A stretch of DNA of 64,000 nucleotides, taken from NCBI GenBank assembly GCA_029555415.1, contig JAKPSI010000082.1, positions 62,001 to 126,000 of the forward strand, read 5' to 3'. Origin of the DNA: Bacteroidota bacterium. Its GTDB lineage: Bacteria; Bacteroidota; Bacteroidia; Chitinophagales; Chitinophagaceae. The position numbers and the translations under genes are program-made. Shown in pieces: positions 1-8,708 of this stretch. The notes beneath the pieces were generated by a model, which did no database searches, was not told where the DNA came from, and worked only from the letters and a program-made list of their open reading frames with translations. Positions within the stretch are counted from its first letter, which is position 1, and each line of letters begins with the position of its first letter.

Positions 1-231
1 ACTCCACTCCATCAAGTAACCACTGAGGTATTGCAGCGCGAGATTATGACCATTCTCCACCCACATATACACGAAGAAGCCGATCGCGAGCGTTACCCAG
101 AAGAAGGTTTGGTACAAAGCCTGACGGATACTGATGATGCGGTTCTTCCGGCTCAGGAGCCCGAGGTCCAGCACCAGCGCAACGACCAGTATGATGGCAA
201 AAACGATATAGGTTATCTGCTCATGTGTCAT
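1..231 (-). CDS. TerC-family integral membrane protein (N-terminal part)
   Basis: The first 77 codons of a minus-strand gene that runs off the left edge. The reading begins MTHEQITYIVFAIILVV, giving a first membrane helix at about residues 5-23. A second hydrophobic stretch contains TFFWVTLAIGFFVYMW. The segments DLGLLSRKNRIIS and LSGYLMEWS match the early part of TerC/Alx proteins, in which a DLG-type motif and a GYL-E motif precede the metal-binding helices. TerC proteins are inner-membrane proteins linked to metal (Mn or tellurite) homeostasis. The ATG at 231 lies 19 bases after the gldG stop, so it is probably the third gene of the gldF-gldG transcript. The family call rests on the N-terminus only, because the catalytic or transport core lies outside the window. 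Confidence 0.7.
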   Translation of the reverse strand, partial: MTHEQITYIVFAIILVVALVLDLGLLSRKNRIISIRQALYQTFFWVTLAIGFFVYMWVENGHNLALQYLSGYLMEWS

Positions 232-250
232 GAGGGATCAGCTTCCGGTT

Positions 251-2005
251 TTAGTTGCGGGATACCGCGTATTTTCTTTTCCGGGTTTGTTGATAAATGA
301 ACCCGGCGAGTATAACGAGTAAAATGGGCACCACGGTATTGACCAGTTGCCAGCGGAGTTTTTCTCCTTCCACTTTCTTGCCATCAAGCAGGCGGAGTAC
401 GATGTCTTTGTTACCGGTCTCAATGATCCCTGGTTTGTTGGTAAAATACTCCAGGCAATTCTGTAGAAAACTTCTGTTTGAAAAAGGGATAAAATACTTA
501 GAACCTTCTCTGTCGTTCTGATAGGCATCATAAGTAAACTTATTCCATCCCATTGAAAGCGGCTGAGGTTCGGCGGTTCCGGTCGTCAGATCATTCAAGA
601 CCACATCACCATCGCCGACAACAATTAGTTTTGAAGAAGGAACAGAATTTTCTTTGAAAGGCAATCCAATAGCAGCCAGGCTATCCATGCTTGCTTTCGA
701 AACCCTGTTCTTAAAAAAAGAGTTGAAACCACCTTCCAATAAGACAGCTGCAGGTATCTCAGACTTTCTGAATTTGGCATCTTCAGGGGTCGTCCTGTTC
801 TCGTTCATACTTATCACCGCAGGAGTAGCAATTGTCCGGGAATTGGGAGATGTGAATAGCAAAACAGTTTTCTTGATCCCTTCAGACTTGATCGTATCTA
901 CAGAGTTTGCAAAATGACCGGAAACCGGGCCAAGCCCTTTATTGATAAGGTGTGAGCCCTGCGATTCAAAGATTGGGTAGTAATTCCAAGGCATAAACTC
1001 GAACTGTGGCGCTTCGGGGGTCCCACCAACTATTACAGGAAGGACATCACTTTGCAAGTCCATGATCAGATCCGGATTTACTCTGGCCCCGTATTGGAAG
1101 ATCAGATCAGTCAGGTTCAGGTCCCTGTCATAAGCAACGAATTCTTTTGACCTCAAACTGTCGTTTTCAGCATACAATCTGTCCATGAAGATCATAACAT
1201 GGCCACCACGCATTAAATATTGGTCGATCTTAAGTTTCTCTTCATCAGAGAATCTAAGCGTTGGCTTAACTATGATAAATGCATTGAACTCAGGCGGGAT
1301 CGCTTTCTGAGTCTCAAGGTTGAACTGGTAGAGGTCGAACTTTTCCCTTATCGTTTGTTGAAGATCGAATACATGGAAATCAATTGGCTCTCCGTTTCCT
1401 GTCGCATAGCCAACAATTGCCTTTTTGGGTTCCACCAATTCATCCATTGACTTCAGAAATTGAAATTCTAGCATTGCCTCGGCATTGTTGATCTCAACCT
1501 GGCTGATGAATCTGTTTGAGCCCGGATAAATATTGACCAGCTTTGATTTTCCTTTATAGGAAATGATCGCTACGGGATAAATCATCCTTTGTTCCTGGCC
1601 TGCTTTGACCTGTACAGTAAGATTGATTGGAGTGGCCCCCAATGAAATCAGTGAATCGGCATATTTAGTGTGTGTCCCAGGTAGCTCATCTAACGGGGAT
1701 ATAAACGAATATGTAAAATGTGATGAATTCCTGTCCTTAAGGATCTGTAAAAATTCGTCTACTGTTGTTGCTAATTTTTTGAACCCGGCATTAAAATCGC
1801 CTTTCAAAAACACCTGTACATTCATTTCGTCATCAAGACCCTTCAATAACTCTGTAGTACTCGCACTCAACGTATACCTTTTCTCCTTCGTCAGATCGAA
1901 ACGCGCATGAAACACCGATCCTGCAATATTGAGCAAGGCCACCAGCACCAGCCCGATGAGCCAGCCGTAGCGGGAATGCATGATGATGCGGGAAAGTTTT
2001 TTCAT
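251..2005 (-). CDS. gldG: Gliding-motility ABC transporter auxiliary protein GldG
   Basis: 584 residues. One membrane helix near the N-terminus (about 15-33) and one near the C-terminus (about 555-575, followed by a basic tail) flank a large extracytoplasmic domain of the GldG/DUF4350-like ABC-associated type. Early in the chain, SASTTELLKGLDDEMNVQVF is typical of this family. GldG works with GldF and the ATPase GldA in Flavobacterium gliding, but many Bacteroidota, including non-gliders, keep gldFG. The start is one base after the gldF stop, so the two are translationally coupled. From about 430 to 1890 the DNA is clearly more AT-rich than the ends of the gene and its neighbours, suggesting local allele replacement. 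Confidence 0.88.
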   Translation of the reverse strand: MKKLSRIIMHSRYGWLIGLVLVALLNIAGSVFHARFDLTKEKRYTLSASTTELLKGLDDEMNVQVFLKGDFNAGFKKLATTVDEFLQILKDRNSSHFTYSFISPLDELPGTHTKYADSLISLGATPINLTVQVKAGQEQRMIYPVAIISYKGKSKLVNIYPGSNRFISQVEINNAEAMLEFQFLKSMDELVEPKKAIVGYATGNGEPIDFHVFDLQQTIREKFDLYQFNLETQKAIPPEFNAFIIVKPTLRFSDEEKLKIDQYLMRGGHVMIFMDRLYAENDSLRSKEFVAYDRDLNLTDLIFQYGARVNPDLIMDLQSDVLPVIVGGTPEAPQFEFMPWNYYPIFESQGSHLINKGLGPVSGHFANSVDTIKSEGIKKTVLLFTSPNSRTIATPAVISMNENRTTPEDAKFRKSEIPAAVLLEGGFNSFFKNRVSKASMDSLAAIGLPFKENSVPSSKLIVVGDGDVVLNDLTTGTAEPQPLSMGWNKFTYDAYQNDREGSKYFIPFSNRSFLQNCLEYFTNKPGIIETGNKDIVLRLLDGKKVEGEKLRWQLVNTVVPILLVILAGFIYQQTRKRKYAVSRN

Positions 2006-2006
2006 G

Positions 2007-2726
2007 TCAGCGTTTTAACAGGTTGCGGCCGGTGATGGCCAGGAATAAAAAGATGACAGAACAGAAATAAAGAATATCACGGGTATCGATCAGTCCGCGG
2101 CTGATGCTGCGGTAATGAAAATCGATCCCGGCCATTTCAACATAATAGTCGGCGCCGCCGGACAATGCCGGTAACTGACTTACCGCGCTGAATCCATAAT
2201 ACAGCAACGCGCAGCTGATCAGTGCGATGATGAACGCCACCACCGCGTTATTGGTGAAACTGCTGGTACAAATGCCGATCGCCGTGAATACAGCGGCCAG
2301 AAAGAAAAGTCCGATATAAGCGCCAACGGCCGCGCCGGAATCAATGCCTTCGCCGGCAGCCAGATGTTGTACGGTGAAATAATATACCCAGGTCGGGATC
2401 AGCGCGATGATCACTACGATCAGGCTGCCCAGGTATTTGCCCATCACCACCTGTGTGCGGCTGAGCGGACGGGTCTGAAGGATCTCGAAAGTGCCGGTCT
2501 TGAACTCTTCCGCAAAACTGCGCATCGTGATCGCGGGGATCAGTAACAGCAGGATCCAGGGAGCCAGTTGGAAGAAACGGTCGAGGGTAGCATACCCGAA
2601 ATCGAGGATGTTGTTCTCAAATACGAACAGCACCAACCCGTTCACCAAAAGGAAAACGATGATGGCAATATAGCCGGTCAGGCTGCTGAAAAACTGTCGG
2701 AGTTCTTTTTTACAAACGGACCACAT
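2007..2726 (-). CDS. gldF: Gliding-motility ABC transporter permease GldF
   Basis: About 239 residues with six predicted membrane helices. The protein resembles ABC-2 type permeases: MRSFAEEFKTGTFEILQTRP is the cytoplasmic coupling segment characteristic of GldF and related exporters. The ATG at 2726 is preferred over an in-frame TTG two codons upstream. GldF forms the membrane channel of the GldAFG transporter. The ATPase gldA is not in this window. The gene is followed directly by gldG, and an intrinsic terminator (2785-2809) separates it from the upstream isc operon, so it should have its own promoter in 2727-2784, where I see no good consensus. Confidence 0.88.
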   Translation of the reverse strand: MWSVCKKELRQFFSSLTGYIAIIVFLLVNGLVLFVFENNILDFGYATLDRFFQLAPWILLLLIPAITMRSFAEEFKTGTFEILQTRPLSRTQVVMGKYLGSLIVVIIALIPTWVYYFTVQHLAAGEGIDSGAAVGAYIGLFFLAAVFTAIGICTSSFTNNAVVAFIIALISCALLYYGFSAVSQLPALSGGADYYVEMAGIDFHYRSISRGLIDTRDILYFCSVIFLFLAITGRNLLKR

Positions 2727-2779
2727 ATTCAATTCCCTGCAATATACTGCATCTCCGCTTCCCGGCGGGTTTGACCCAT

Positions 2780-2809
2780 AAAAAATCCTCCTGCGGGAAG
2801 CAGGAGGAT
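2780..2809 (-). terminator. Intrinsic terminator of the isc operon
   Basis: A perfect 10-bp stem (2785-2794 with 2800-2809, arms ATCCTCCTGC and GCAGGAGGAT) with a 5-base loop. On the minus strand it is followed by a run of T. It lies just downstream of iscA and upstream of gldF. Confidence 0.85.
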
Positions 2810-2836
2810 CCGTATCATTTTAAACTGAAATAACGG

Positions 2837-3190
2837 TTATACCGCAAAGCTTTCACCACACCCGCAGGTCCGGCTCGCATTCGGATTACTGAAATAAAAT
2901 CCTTTGCCGTTCAGGCCGTCTGAAAAATCAAGCGTCGTATTCACGAGATAGAGAAAACTCTTCAGGTCCGTTACTACTTTCACTCCATTATCTTCAAATA
3001 CCTGGTCCATTGGTTTGGGCTCATTGTCAAAATCGAGCTTATAACTCAGCCCTGAGCAACCGCCGCCCACTACCCCGACACGGAGGAAATAAGAAGGATC
3101 ACCGCTGATCCCTGCATCCTGCATCAGCTGCTCGACCTTTATCCTGGCCTTGTCGCTGATGTAAATACTGTTTTCAACTACTGCGCTCAT
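2837..3190 (-). CDS. iscA: Iron-sulfur cluster carrier of the IscA/ErpA/SufA family
   Basis: 117 residues. It has the three conserved ligand cysteines of A-type carriers: one in GGGCSGLSY and two in the C-terminal TCGCGESF. A-type proteins accept Fe-S clusters or iron from the IscU scaffold and pass them to apo-targets. It is the last gene of iscS-iscU-iscA and begins 41 bases after iscU. Whether it is functionally IscA or ErpA cannot be settled from sequence alone; the symbol follows the operon context. Confidence 0.87.
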   Translation of the reverse strand: MSAVVENSIYISDKARIKVEQLMQDAGISGDPSYFLRVGVVGGGCSGLSYKLDFDNEPKPMDQVFEDNGVKVVTDLKSFLYLVNTTLDFSDGLNGKGFYFSNPNASRTCGCGESFAV

Positions 3191-3231
3191 CTCTTGTTAC
3201 TTTTCATTTTCAGGCCCCGGGGCCCTTTGTA

Positions 3232-3651
3232 TTAATGAACGATGCTGTCGTCAAATTTGATCTCCGGCAGGCCGTTCTTTACACGGTAATCATTCACCGC
3301 TGCCTTGATGGCGTCTTCCGCCAGTACGGAGCAGTGGATCTTCACCGGAGGAAGATTGAGCTCTTCCACGATCTCCATATTGTCGATCTTGATGGCGTCA
3401 TCCACCGATTTGCCTTTCAGCCATTCCGTAGCAACGGAGCTGGAGGCGATCGCTGAACCACAACCAAAGGTCTTGAATTTGGCATCCTTGATGATACCAG
3501 TGGCTTCATCCACTTCGATCTGCAGACGCATCACGTCACCGCACTCTGGTGCGCCAACGAGACCAGTTCCTACATTCGTTTTGCTTTTGTCAAGCGTTCC
3601 CACGTTCAGCGGGTTCGTGTAGTGGTCGAGTACTTTTTCTGAGTATGCCAT
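3232..3651 (-). CDS. iscU: Fe-S cluster assembly scaffold IscU
   Basis: 139 residues, close to the usual 125-140. The three scaffold cysteines are present, in GAPECGDVM, FGCGSAIASSS and KIHCSVLAEDAIKAA. The conserved Asp next to the first Cys (ECGD) and the hydrophobic-Pro-Pro segment LNLPPVKIHC, the site bound by HscA in enterobacteria, are also there. IscU receives sulfur from IscS and builds [2Fe-2S] clusters. It sits between iscS and iscA with gaps of about 40 bases. No hscA, hscB or fdx gene follows, unlike the proteobacterial isc operon. Confidence 0.93.
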   Translation of the reverse strand: MAYSEKVLDHYTNPLNVGTLDKSKTNVGTGLVGAPECGDVMRLQIEVDEATGIIKDAKFKTFGCGSAIASSSVATEWLKGKSVDDAIKIDNMEIVEELNLPPVKIHCSVLAEDAIKAAVNDYRVKNGLPEIKFDDSIVH

Positions 3652-3694
3652 ATGATTGAATTAAATGTGAATATAGAGGGTTTTCGTTTCTGTT

Positions 3695-4912
3695 TTAATG
3701 ATGCGCCCATTCAATGGAATTCATGTCCACACCTTCTTTGAACATTTCCCACAGCGGACTCATCTCGCGCAGTTTGTTCACGGTATTGGTCACCTGCTCG
3801 ATGGTATAATCGATCTGGTCTTCTGTTGTGAAACGGCCCAGGCCGAAACGCAGGGAACTGTGTGCCAGGTCATCACCGAGTCCGAGGGCCTTCAGTACAT
3901 AAGAAGGTTCCAGGGAGGCGGAAGTACAGGCGGAACCGGATGATACGGCGATATTCTTGTTGAAGCCCATCATCAGTCCTTCCCCTTCCACATATTTGAA
4001 AGAGATATTGCTCACGTGCGGCAGACGGTGTTCTTTGTCGCCGTTAAGATAAGATTCTTCCATTTTCAGTAACGCCGTTTCCAGTTTATCGCGCAGTCCG
4101 CTCAGGCGTTTCGCATCCGCGTCCATTTCCTGCAGGCAGAGCTCACAGGCTTTACCGAATCCCACGATACCGGGTACGTTCAGTGTTCCGCTGCGCATGC
4201 CACGTTCGTGTCCGCCCCCGTCCATCTGGGCGGTCACTTTCACACGGGGATTCTTTCGGCGTACGTACAAAGCACCCACACCTTTGGGGCCGTACATTTT
4301 ATGTGCGGTCATGGCCAGCAGGTCGATACCATCCTTGTTCACATCCACGGGAATCTTACCAACGGCCTGAGTGGCATCAGAGAATACCAGTACACCATGC
4401 TTGCGGGCGATGGCACTGATCTCTTTCATCGGCATCACGGTTCCGATCTCGTTATTGGCATACATGATCGCGATGAGGATCGTGGTCGGTTTGATCGCCG
4501 CTTCCAGTTCAGCCAGATCGATCAGGCCGTTATCCTTCACTTTCAGGTAGGTCACTTCGCCGCCTTCTTTCTCGATATGCTTGCAGGTATCCAGTACCGC
4601 TTTGTGTTCGATATTGCAGGTGATGATATGATTGCCCTTGCTGGCATACATCTCATATACACCTTTGATGGCCAGATTATCAGCCTCAGTAGCGCCGGAA
4701 GTGAAGATCACTTCCTTCGGGTCCGCACCGATCAGTTTGGCTACCTGCTCACGGGCATAGTCAACCGCTTCTTCCGCTACCCAGCCGAAAGGATGGTTAC
4801 GGCTGGCCGCGTTTCCGAAATTATTCGTGAAAAAGGGTATCATCGCCTCCACAACACGGGGGTCGCAGGGCGTGGTAGCATTATGATCCAGGTAAATGGG
4901 AAATTTCAGCAT
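3695..4912 (-). CDS. iscS: Cysteine desulfurase IscS
   Basis: 405 residues from ATG 4912 ([20 protein letters not shown]). It is a PLP-dependent class V aminotransferase-fold enzyme. The PLP lysine is in [14 protein letters not shown] and the persulfide cysteine in [17 protein letters not shown], the loop form typical of IscS/NifS group I enzymes. It removes sulfur from cysteine for Fe-S clusters and other thio-compounds. An in-frame TTG at 4948 would give 12 more residues, but it falls inside the predicted -7 promoter box (4946-4953), so 4912 is chosen. First gene of the isc operon. Confidence 0.93.
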   Translation of the reverse strand: MLKFPIYLDHNATTPCDPRVVEAMIPFFTNNFGNAASRNHPFGWVAEEAVDYAREQVAKLIGADPKEVIFTSGATEADNLAIKGVYEMYASKGNHIITCNIEHKAVLDTCKHIEKEGGEVTYLKVKDNGLIDLAELEAAIKPTTILIAIMYANNEIGTVMPMKEISAIARKHGVLVFSDATQAVGKIPVDVNKDGIDLLAMTAHKMYGPKGVGALYVRRKNPRVKVTAQMDGGGHERGMRSGTLNVPGIVGFGKACELCLQEMDADAKRLSGLRDKLETALLKMEESYLNGDKEHRLPHVSNISFKYVEGEGLMMGFNKNIAVSSGSACTSASLEPSYVLKALGLGDDLAHSSLRFGLGRFTTEDQIDYTIEQVTNTVNKLREMSPLWEMFKEGVDMNSIEWAHH

Positions 4913-4945
4913 AATTCTGTTGGTAGTTTTTGTTTCCAAACAACA

Positions 4946-4953
4946 CAAAATTA
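4946..4953 (-). promoter_or_regulatory. Predicted -7 box of the isc operon promoter
   Basis: On the minus strand this reads TAATTTTG, matching the Bacteroidota -7 consensus TAnnTTTG. It lies about 34 bases upstream of the iscS ATG. No clear -33 TTTG was found at the usual distance, so the call rests on the -7 box and its position. Confidence 0.4.
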
Positions 4954-5050
4954 ACTCAAATGGTTCTATGTGAATCCCTTAAAATTCGTTTTGAATCAGA
5001 TTTTACTGAATTCGTAATCGGTACTTTTACAGGGTCAAAAACAAGGTTTT

Positions 5051-5452
5051 ATGAGAAAGATCGAACATATCGGCATTGCTGTCAGGAGTCTGGCTACTGC
5101 CATCCCCATGTATGAAAAACTGCTCGATACCCCCTGTTACAAAACGGAAACCGTTGAAAACGAGAAGGTAAACACGGCTTTTTTCCGCCAGGGCGATAAT
5201 AAGATCGAATTACTGGAAAGCAGCGACCCGGAGGGGGTGATTGCCCGGTTCATCGGGAAAAAAGGGGAAGGCTTGCACCACGTAGCCTTCGATGTGGAAG
5301 ATATTGAAGCCGAAATGAAGCGGCTCAAAGAAGCCGGTTTCACCCTGTTGAACGAGGTCCCGAAAAAGGGGGCCGACAATAAAATGATCTGTTTTGTTCA
5401 CCCCCGTGACACGGCAGGTGTGCTGGTAGAACTTTGCATGGAGATCCGCTGA
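5051..5452 (+). CDS. mce: Methylmalonyl-CoA epimerase
   Basis: 133 residues of the vicinal-oxygen-chelate fold, two beta-alpha-beta-beta-beta modules. MRKIEHIGIAVRSL at the N-terminus and GEGLHHVAFDVEDIEAEM in the middle carry the conserved metal-binding histidines. VLVELCMEI near the C-terminus carries the conserved glutamate. The enzyme interconverts (R)- and (S)-methylmalonyl-CoA between propionyl-CoA and succinyl-CoA metabolism. It is divergent from the isc operon. Its TGA stop abuts the stop of the converging lipoprotein gene with no base between (TGATCA, 5450-5455). Confidence 0.9.
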   Translation: MRKIEHIGIAVRSLATAIPMYEKLLDTPCYKTETVENEKVNTAFFRQGDNKIELLESSDPEGVIARFIGKKGEGLHHVAFDVEDIEAEMKRLKEAGFTLLNEVPKKGADNKMICFVHPRDTAGVLVELCMEIR

Positions 5453-5998
5453 TCACTCATTCAGCTTATCGATCTTTTTCTGCATGTCATTATCGGTAAG
5501 CGTGATATTATACTTTTTCGCGAAGGCCTGCTGCGCCAAACGGAAATTCTTATCATATCCCGCCTCTTCATCCGTGATGTGCTGAACGATGTCCCTCAGC
5601 TTTTCAACCCCTTCCTCCGTTTCATTGGCACCTTCCTTACGGAGACGGATGATCGCTTTGTATTCATTCCCCATGATCTTCCTGTAAAATCCGAATGAAC
5701 TGATCGCTGCGTCACGCAGGGAGGAGTCCCCTTTGAAGGGCGGCATGCTCCTTACATTCAGAATGATCCCTTCCAGTTCCTTCCCATAAGTATCCAGCAG
5801 GTGATCCGCAGAATCAAGACTGGCATCCGAAACTTCCACGAATTGAAAGATCTGTTTCAGGATCTTTGTCTGTTGCCCAACGATCGCATCATTGTATGAT
5901 ACGGCCGTTTTATATTTCGACTCTTCCGTATTCGTTGCTTTGTGCTTGCAGGAAACAAGGAATATCAGGGACAGCATCAGATAGGTGAACTGGCGCAT
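5453..5998 (-). CDS. Lipoprotein of unknown function
   Basis: 181 residues. A short signal peptide ends in a lipobox (LIFLVSC, Cys about residue 17), so this should be a lipid-anchored periplasmic or surface protein. The mature part is charged and predicted to be largely helical (HLLDTYGKELEGI, GFYRKIMGNEYKAIIRLRKEG), reminiscent of four-helix-bundle surface proteins such as the LIC11966-like family. That resemblance is a guess. No catalytic motif is visible. It converges on mce with directly abutting stop codons. Confidence 0.75.
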   Translation of the reverse strand: MRQFTYLMLSLIFLVSCKHKATNTEESKYKTAVSYNDAIVGQQTKILKQIFQFVEVSDASLDSADHLLDTYGKELEGIILNVRSMPPFKGDSSLRDAAISSFGFYRKIMGNEYKAIIRLRKEGANETEEGVEKLRDIVQHITDEEAGYDKNFRLAQQAFAKKYNITLTDNDMQKKIDKLNE

Positions 5999-6019
5999 AG
6001 CGATGAATTAAGGTTTGAC

Positions 6020-6027
6020 CAAAAGTA
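6020..6027 (-). promoter_or_regulatory. Predicted -7 box for the lipoprotein gene
   Basis: The minus strand reads TACTTTTG, matching TAnnTTTG, 22 bases before the ATG at 5998. The -33 element is unclear. Confidence 0.35.
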
Positions 6028-6067
6028 ACGTGTTTCGTCTGGAACCGTTCACAGGGAGAGATGAAAT

Positions 6068-6841
6068 TCAGGAAGGCTGACCAGTGCGACCATTTTCCGA
6101 TTCGTCCACTATGGAATCCGCATTGATGATCCCGAGTTTTTCAACGGCAAGCTGCGCGGCGATCTGCGACGCATCTTTTTTATTGAAAGCTTTTCCTTCT
6201 GCGATGTACTGCCCGTCGATGGTAGCGGCTACAGTGAAGAGCCTGCGCCCGTTCTCGAGTTTCTCATTCAGCGTCTCGAATTCAAGCTGCCTTCCGTTCT
6301 TGTTAGCCCAGCCGTAGAGCTTGTTCTTGTGATTGATCTCAAGCACTTCCAGATCATCCATGAACATATGTGGCAGGACGATGCATTCCATGACCCATTT
6401 ACTGGTCTTGCGGTATCCATGGTCCAGATAGATCGCGCCAACAAGTGCTTCAAGCGTATTTCCGAAGATCTGACTGGTCTTAAGGGAGCCATCCATCTTA
6501 TTGTAAAGGGTGACCTTTTTAAGTCCCATGCGGATCGCGATATCGTTGAGCTGCTGGCGGTTCACCATTTTGCTCCGCATCTCGGTCAGGAATCCTTCTT
6601 CTTTGTAGGGATAGCGTTTGAAAAGGTAATCGGCGATCAGTGCGCTCAGGATCGCATCGCCCAGGTATTCCAGCCGCTCATTATTCTCATCGGCTCCTTC
6701 ACGAACGGAACGATGGGTCAGGGCTGTTTTATAAAGGGACAGGTTCACCGGCTTGAAGCCAAGTATATTCCGGATCTCTTTTTTGAAATTCGAGCCTGCC
6801 TTTTTTTGAAAGATTTTTTTAAAGAAGTCCACGGTATTCAA
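6068..6841 (-). CDS. rnc: Ribonuclease III
   Basis: 257 residues. The N-terminal catalytic domain contains the RNase III signature ERLEYLGDAILSALIADYLF with the metal-binding Glu and Asp, plus the second acidic site around NTLEALVGAIYLD. The C-terminal third is a double-stranded-RNA-binding domain ending in DASQIAAQLAVEKLG. The enzyme cleaves dsRNA in rRNA and mRNA maturation. There is no ATG at the 5' end: the only plausible starts are TTG 6841 (chosen) and GTG 6832, both 19-28 bases after the fabF stop. Last gene of acpP-fabF-rnc, an order common in Bacteroidota. Confidence 0.93.
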   Translation of the reverse strand: MNTVDFFKKIFQKKAGSNFKKEIRNILGFKPVNLSLYKTALTHRSVREGADENNERLEYLGDAILSALIADYLFKRYPYKEEGFLTEMRSKMVNRQQLNDIAIRMGLKKVTLYNKMDGSLKTSQIFGNTLEALVGAIYLDHGYRKTSKWVMECIVLPHMFMDDLEVLEINHKNKLYGWANKNGRQLEFETLNEKLENGRRLFTVAATIDGQYIAEGKAFNKKDASQIAAQLAVEKLGIINADSIVDESENGRTGQPS

Positions 6842-6860
6842 GCTACATAAAAAATCCCGA

Positions 6861-8114
6861 TCAGCCTTTATACTTTTTAACGATCACGCAGGCGTTGTGT
6901 CCGCCGAAACCGAAAGTATTGCTGAGTGCCGCGTCAACAGTACGCTGCTGGGCTTTATTAAATGTGAAATTCAGGCGCGGGTCCAGTTCAGGATCATCCG
7001 TAAAGTGGTTGATCGTAGGCGGTACCACATCGTGGATCACGGCCTTGATACTGGCGATGGCTTCGATCACACCGGCGGCACCGAGACAGTGACCTGTCAT
7101 GGATTTGGTTGCACTGATGTTGAGATCATACGCATGTTCACCGAAAACGTGCGTGATCGCTTTCACTTCAGCACCATCACCGATGGGGGTGGAAGTTCCG
7201 TGTGTATTGATGTAATGGATCTCTTCGGGTTTCATGCCTGCTTCAGCTAACGCGGCCAGCATTACATTACGTGCGCCCAATCCTTCCGGATGGGGGGCTG
7301 TGATATGGTAAGCATCCGCAGTGGCACCGCAACCCATGATCTCGCAATAGATCCTGGCTCCGCGGGCTTTGGCATGCTCCAGTTCTTCAAGTACCAGCAT
7401 ACCTGCTGCTTCACCCATTACGAATCCGTCGCGGTCCTTATCATAAGGACGGCTGGCCGTTTTGGGATCATCATTCCTTTCGCTCATCGCTTTCATGGCA
7501 TTGAATCCGCCCACACCGGCTTCGCTGATCACCGCTTCACTTCCGCCCGTCAGGATGATATCCGCTTTCCCGAGGCGCAGCAGATTGAATGCATCCATGA
7601 TGGCATTGGTACTGCTGGCGCAGGCACTGACCACCGCGTAGTTGGGACCGCGAAGGTTGTGACGCATGCTGATCTGACCGGCAGCGATGTCGAGGATCAT
7701 CTTTGGGATGAAGAAAGGATTGAAACGCGGAGTCCCGTCGCCTTTCGCGAAATCGGTCACTTCATGCTGGAAGGTGATGAGCCCACCGATGCCGCTTGCG
7801 AAAACAACACCGATACGATCGGGATCGATATTCTCTTTATTCAGCCCCGCATCCGCCATGGCCTGATCACTAACGACCAGTGCGAATTGTGTAAAGCGGT
7901 CGATCTTACGGGCTTCTTTGCGGTCCATGAACTGTGTGGGATCGAATCCCTTTACTTCACAGGCGAACTTTGTACGGAATTTACTTGCATCGAAAAGTGT
8001 GATCATATCCGCACCCGGTACACCGTTGACCAGATTCTCCCAATACTGATCGACAGAATGACCGAGCGGGGTGAGGGCACCCATTCCTGTTACAACTACC
8101 CGTTTAAGTTCCAT
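6861..8114 (-). CDS. fabF: Beta-ketoacyl-ACP synthase II (FabF)
   Basis: 417 residues from ATG 8114 (MELKRVVVTGMGALTPLG). The thiolase-fold condensing enzyme has its complete Cys-His-His triad: Cys in VVSACASSTNAIMDAF, His in YINTHGTSTPIGD, and His in SMTGHCLGAAG. It elongates acyl chains with malonyl-ACP in type II fatty acid synthesis. An upstream in-frame start would run into the acpP-fabF intercistronic hairpin and is rejected. It lies 143 bases downstream of acpP, its substrate carrier. Confidence 0.94.
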   Translation of the reverse strand: MELKRVVVTGMGALTPLGHSVDQYWENLVNGVPGADMITLFDASKFRTKFACEVKGFDPTQFMDRKEARKIDRFTQFALVVSDQAMADAGLNKENIDPDRIGVVFASGIGGLITFQHEVTDFAKGDGTPRFNPFFIPKMILDIAAGQISMRHNLRGPNYAVVSACASSTNAIMDAFNLLRLGKADIILTGGSEAVISEAGVGGFNAMKAMSERNDDPKTASRPYDKDRDGFVMGEAAGMLVLEELEHAKARGARIYCEIMGCGATADAYHITAPHPEGLGARNVMLAALAEAGMKPEEIHYINTHGTSTPIGDGAEVKAITHVFGEHAYDLNISATKSMTGHCLGAAGVIEAIASIKAVIHDVVPPTINHFTDDPELDPRLNFTFNKAQQRTVDAALSNTFGFGGHNACVIVKKYKG

Positions 8115-8146
8115 ATGGACCGAAATGTTTTTGATAAAAGATAAAA

Positions 8147-8180
8147 CCGCCTTCCCTGTAACCAAACAGCAGGAAGGCGG
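8147..8180 (-). promoter_or_regulatory. Intercistronic hairpin between acpP and fabF
   Basis: A perfect 9-bp stem (8147-8155 with 8172-8180, arms CCGCCTTCC and GGAAGGCGG). On the minus strand it is followed by TTTTAT. It is terminator-like but with a short T run. It could act as a partial terminator or an mRNA-stabilising element, letting acpP be expressed above fabF-rnc. Confidence 0.6.
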
Positions 8181-8257
8181 AGTTAATTTATTACTGCCTC
8201 AAAGGGAAACAAGTCTCCGCATTTGCAAGAAACGCCCCGGGCAGCGGGCATTAAGCA

Positions 8258-8494
8258 TTATTTTGCATGCTCTTCCAGGTAGGCAACAGCCTGGCCCACC
8301 GTTGTGATGGTTTCAGCTTGTTCGTCCGGGATAGAGATGTTGAATTCTTTTTCGAATTCCATGATGAGTTCAACGGTGTCTAATGAATCAGCACCTAAAT
8401 CATTGGTGAAAGAAGCTTCATTGGTTACTTCTGCTTCGTCAACACCCAGTTTGTCAACGATGATCTTTTTAACTCTTGATGCAATGTCTGACAT
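8258..8494 (-). CDS. acpP: Acyl carrier protein
   Basis: 78 acidic residues with the phosphopantetheine-attachment motif [15 protein letters not shown]; the Ser in DSLD carries the prosthetic group. It holds the growing acyl chain for FabF and the other Fab enzymes. First gene of acpP-fabF-rnc with its own promoter box upstream. The 143-base gap to fabF holds a strong hairpin. Confidence 0.96.
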   Translation of the reverse strand: MSDIASRVKKIIVDKLGVDEAEVTNEASFTNDLGADSLDTVELIMEFEKEFNISIPDEQAETITTVGQAVAYLEEHAK

Positions 8495-8519
8495 GTCGTA
8501 AAGTTTTGTTTATTGGCTG

Positions 8520-8527
8520 CAAAAATA
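8520..8527 (-). promoter_or_regulatory. Predicted -7 box of the acpP promoter
   Basis: The minus strand reads TATTTTTG, matching TAnnTTTG, 26 bases before the acpP ATG. It predicts a leader of roughly 15-20 bases. Confidence 0.45.
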
Positions 8528-8708
8528 TACTTTTTGACTTAATCAGCATTGGGAAACGCATTTTTTCCGTTTTTCTCTCAAACCCCTGAAAAAAAGCTAC
8601 TTAGGCCGAATTTTAAAGACCCTAACCTCTTAAATTAAAAAGTACTAACGGTTGGCAGTATAACTCAATCTTTGTAAATTGAACATCCTTCCCACCAATA
8701 ATTTAGTC

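Noticed and set aside
4208-4954. Long plus-strand open frame opposite iscS
   Set aside because: Antisense to a complete IscS with all motifs. No recognisable domain, and its codons mirror the iscS frame.
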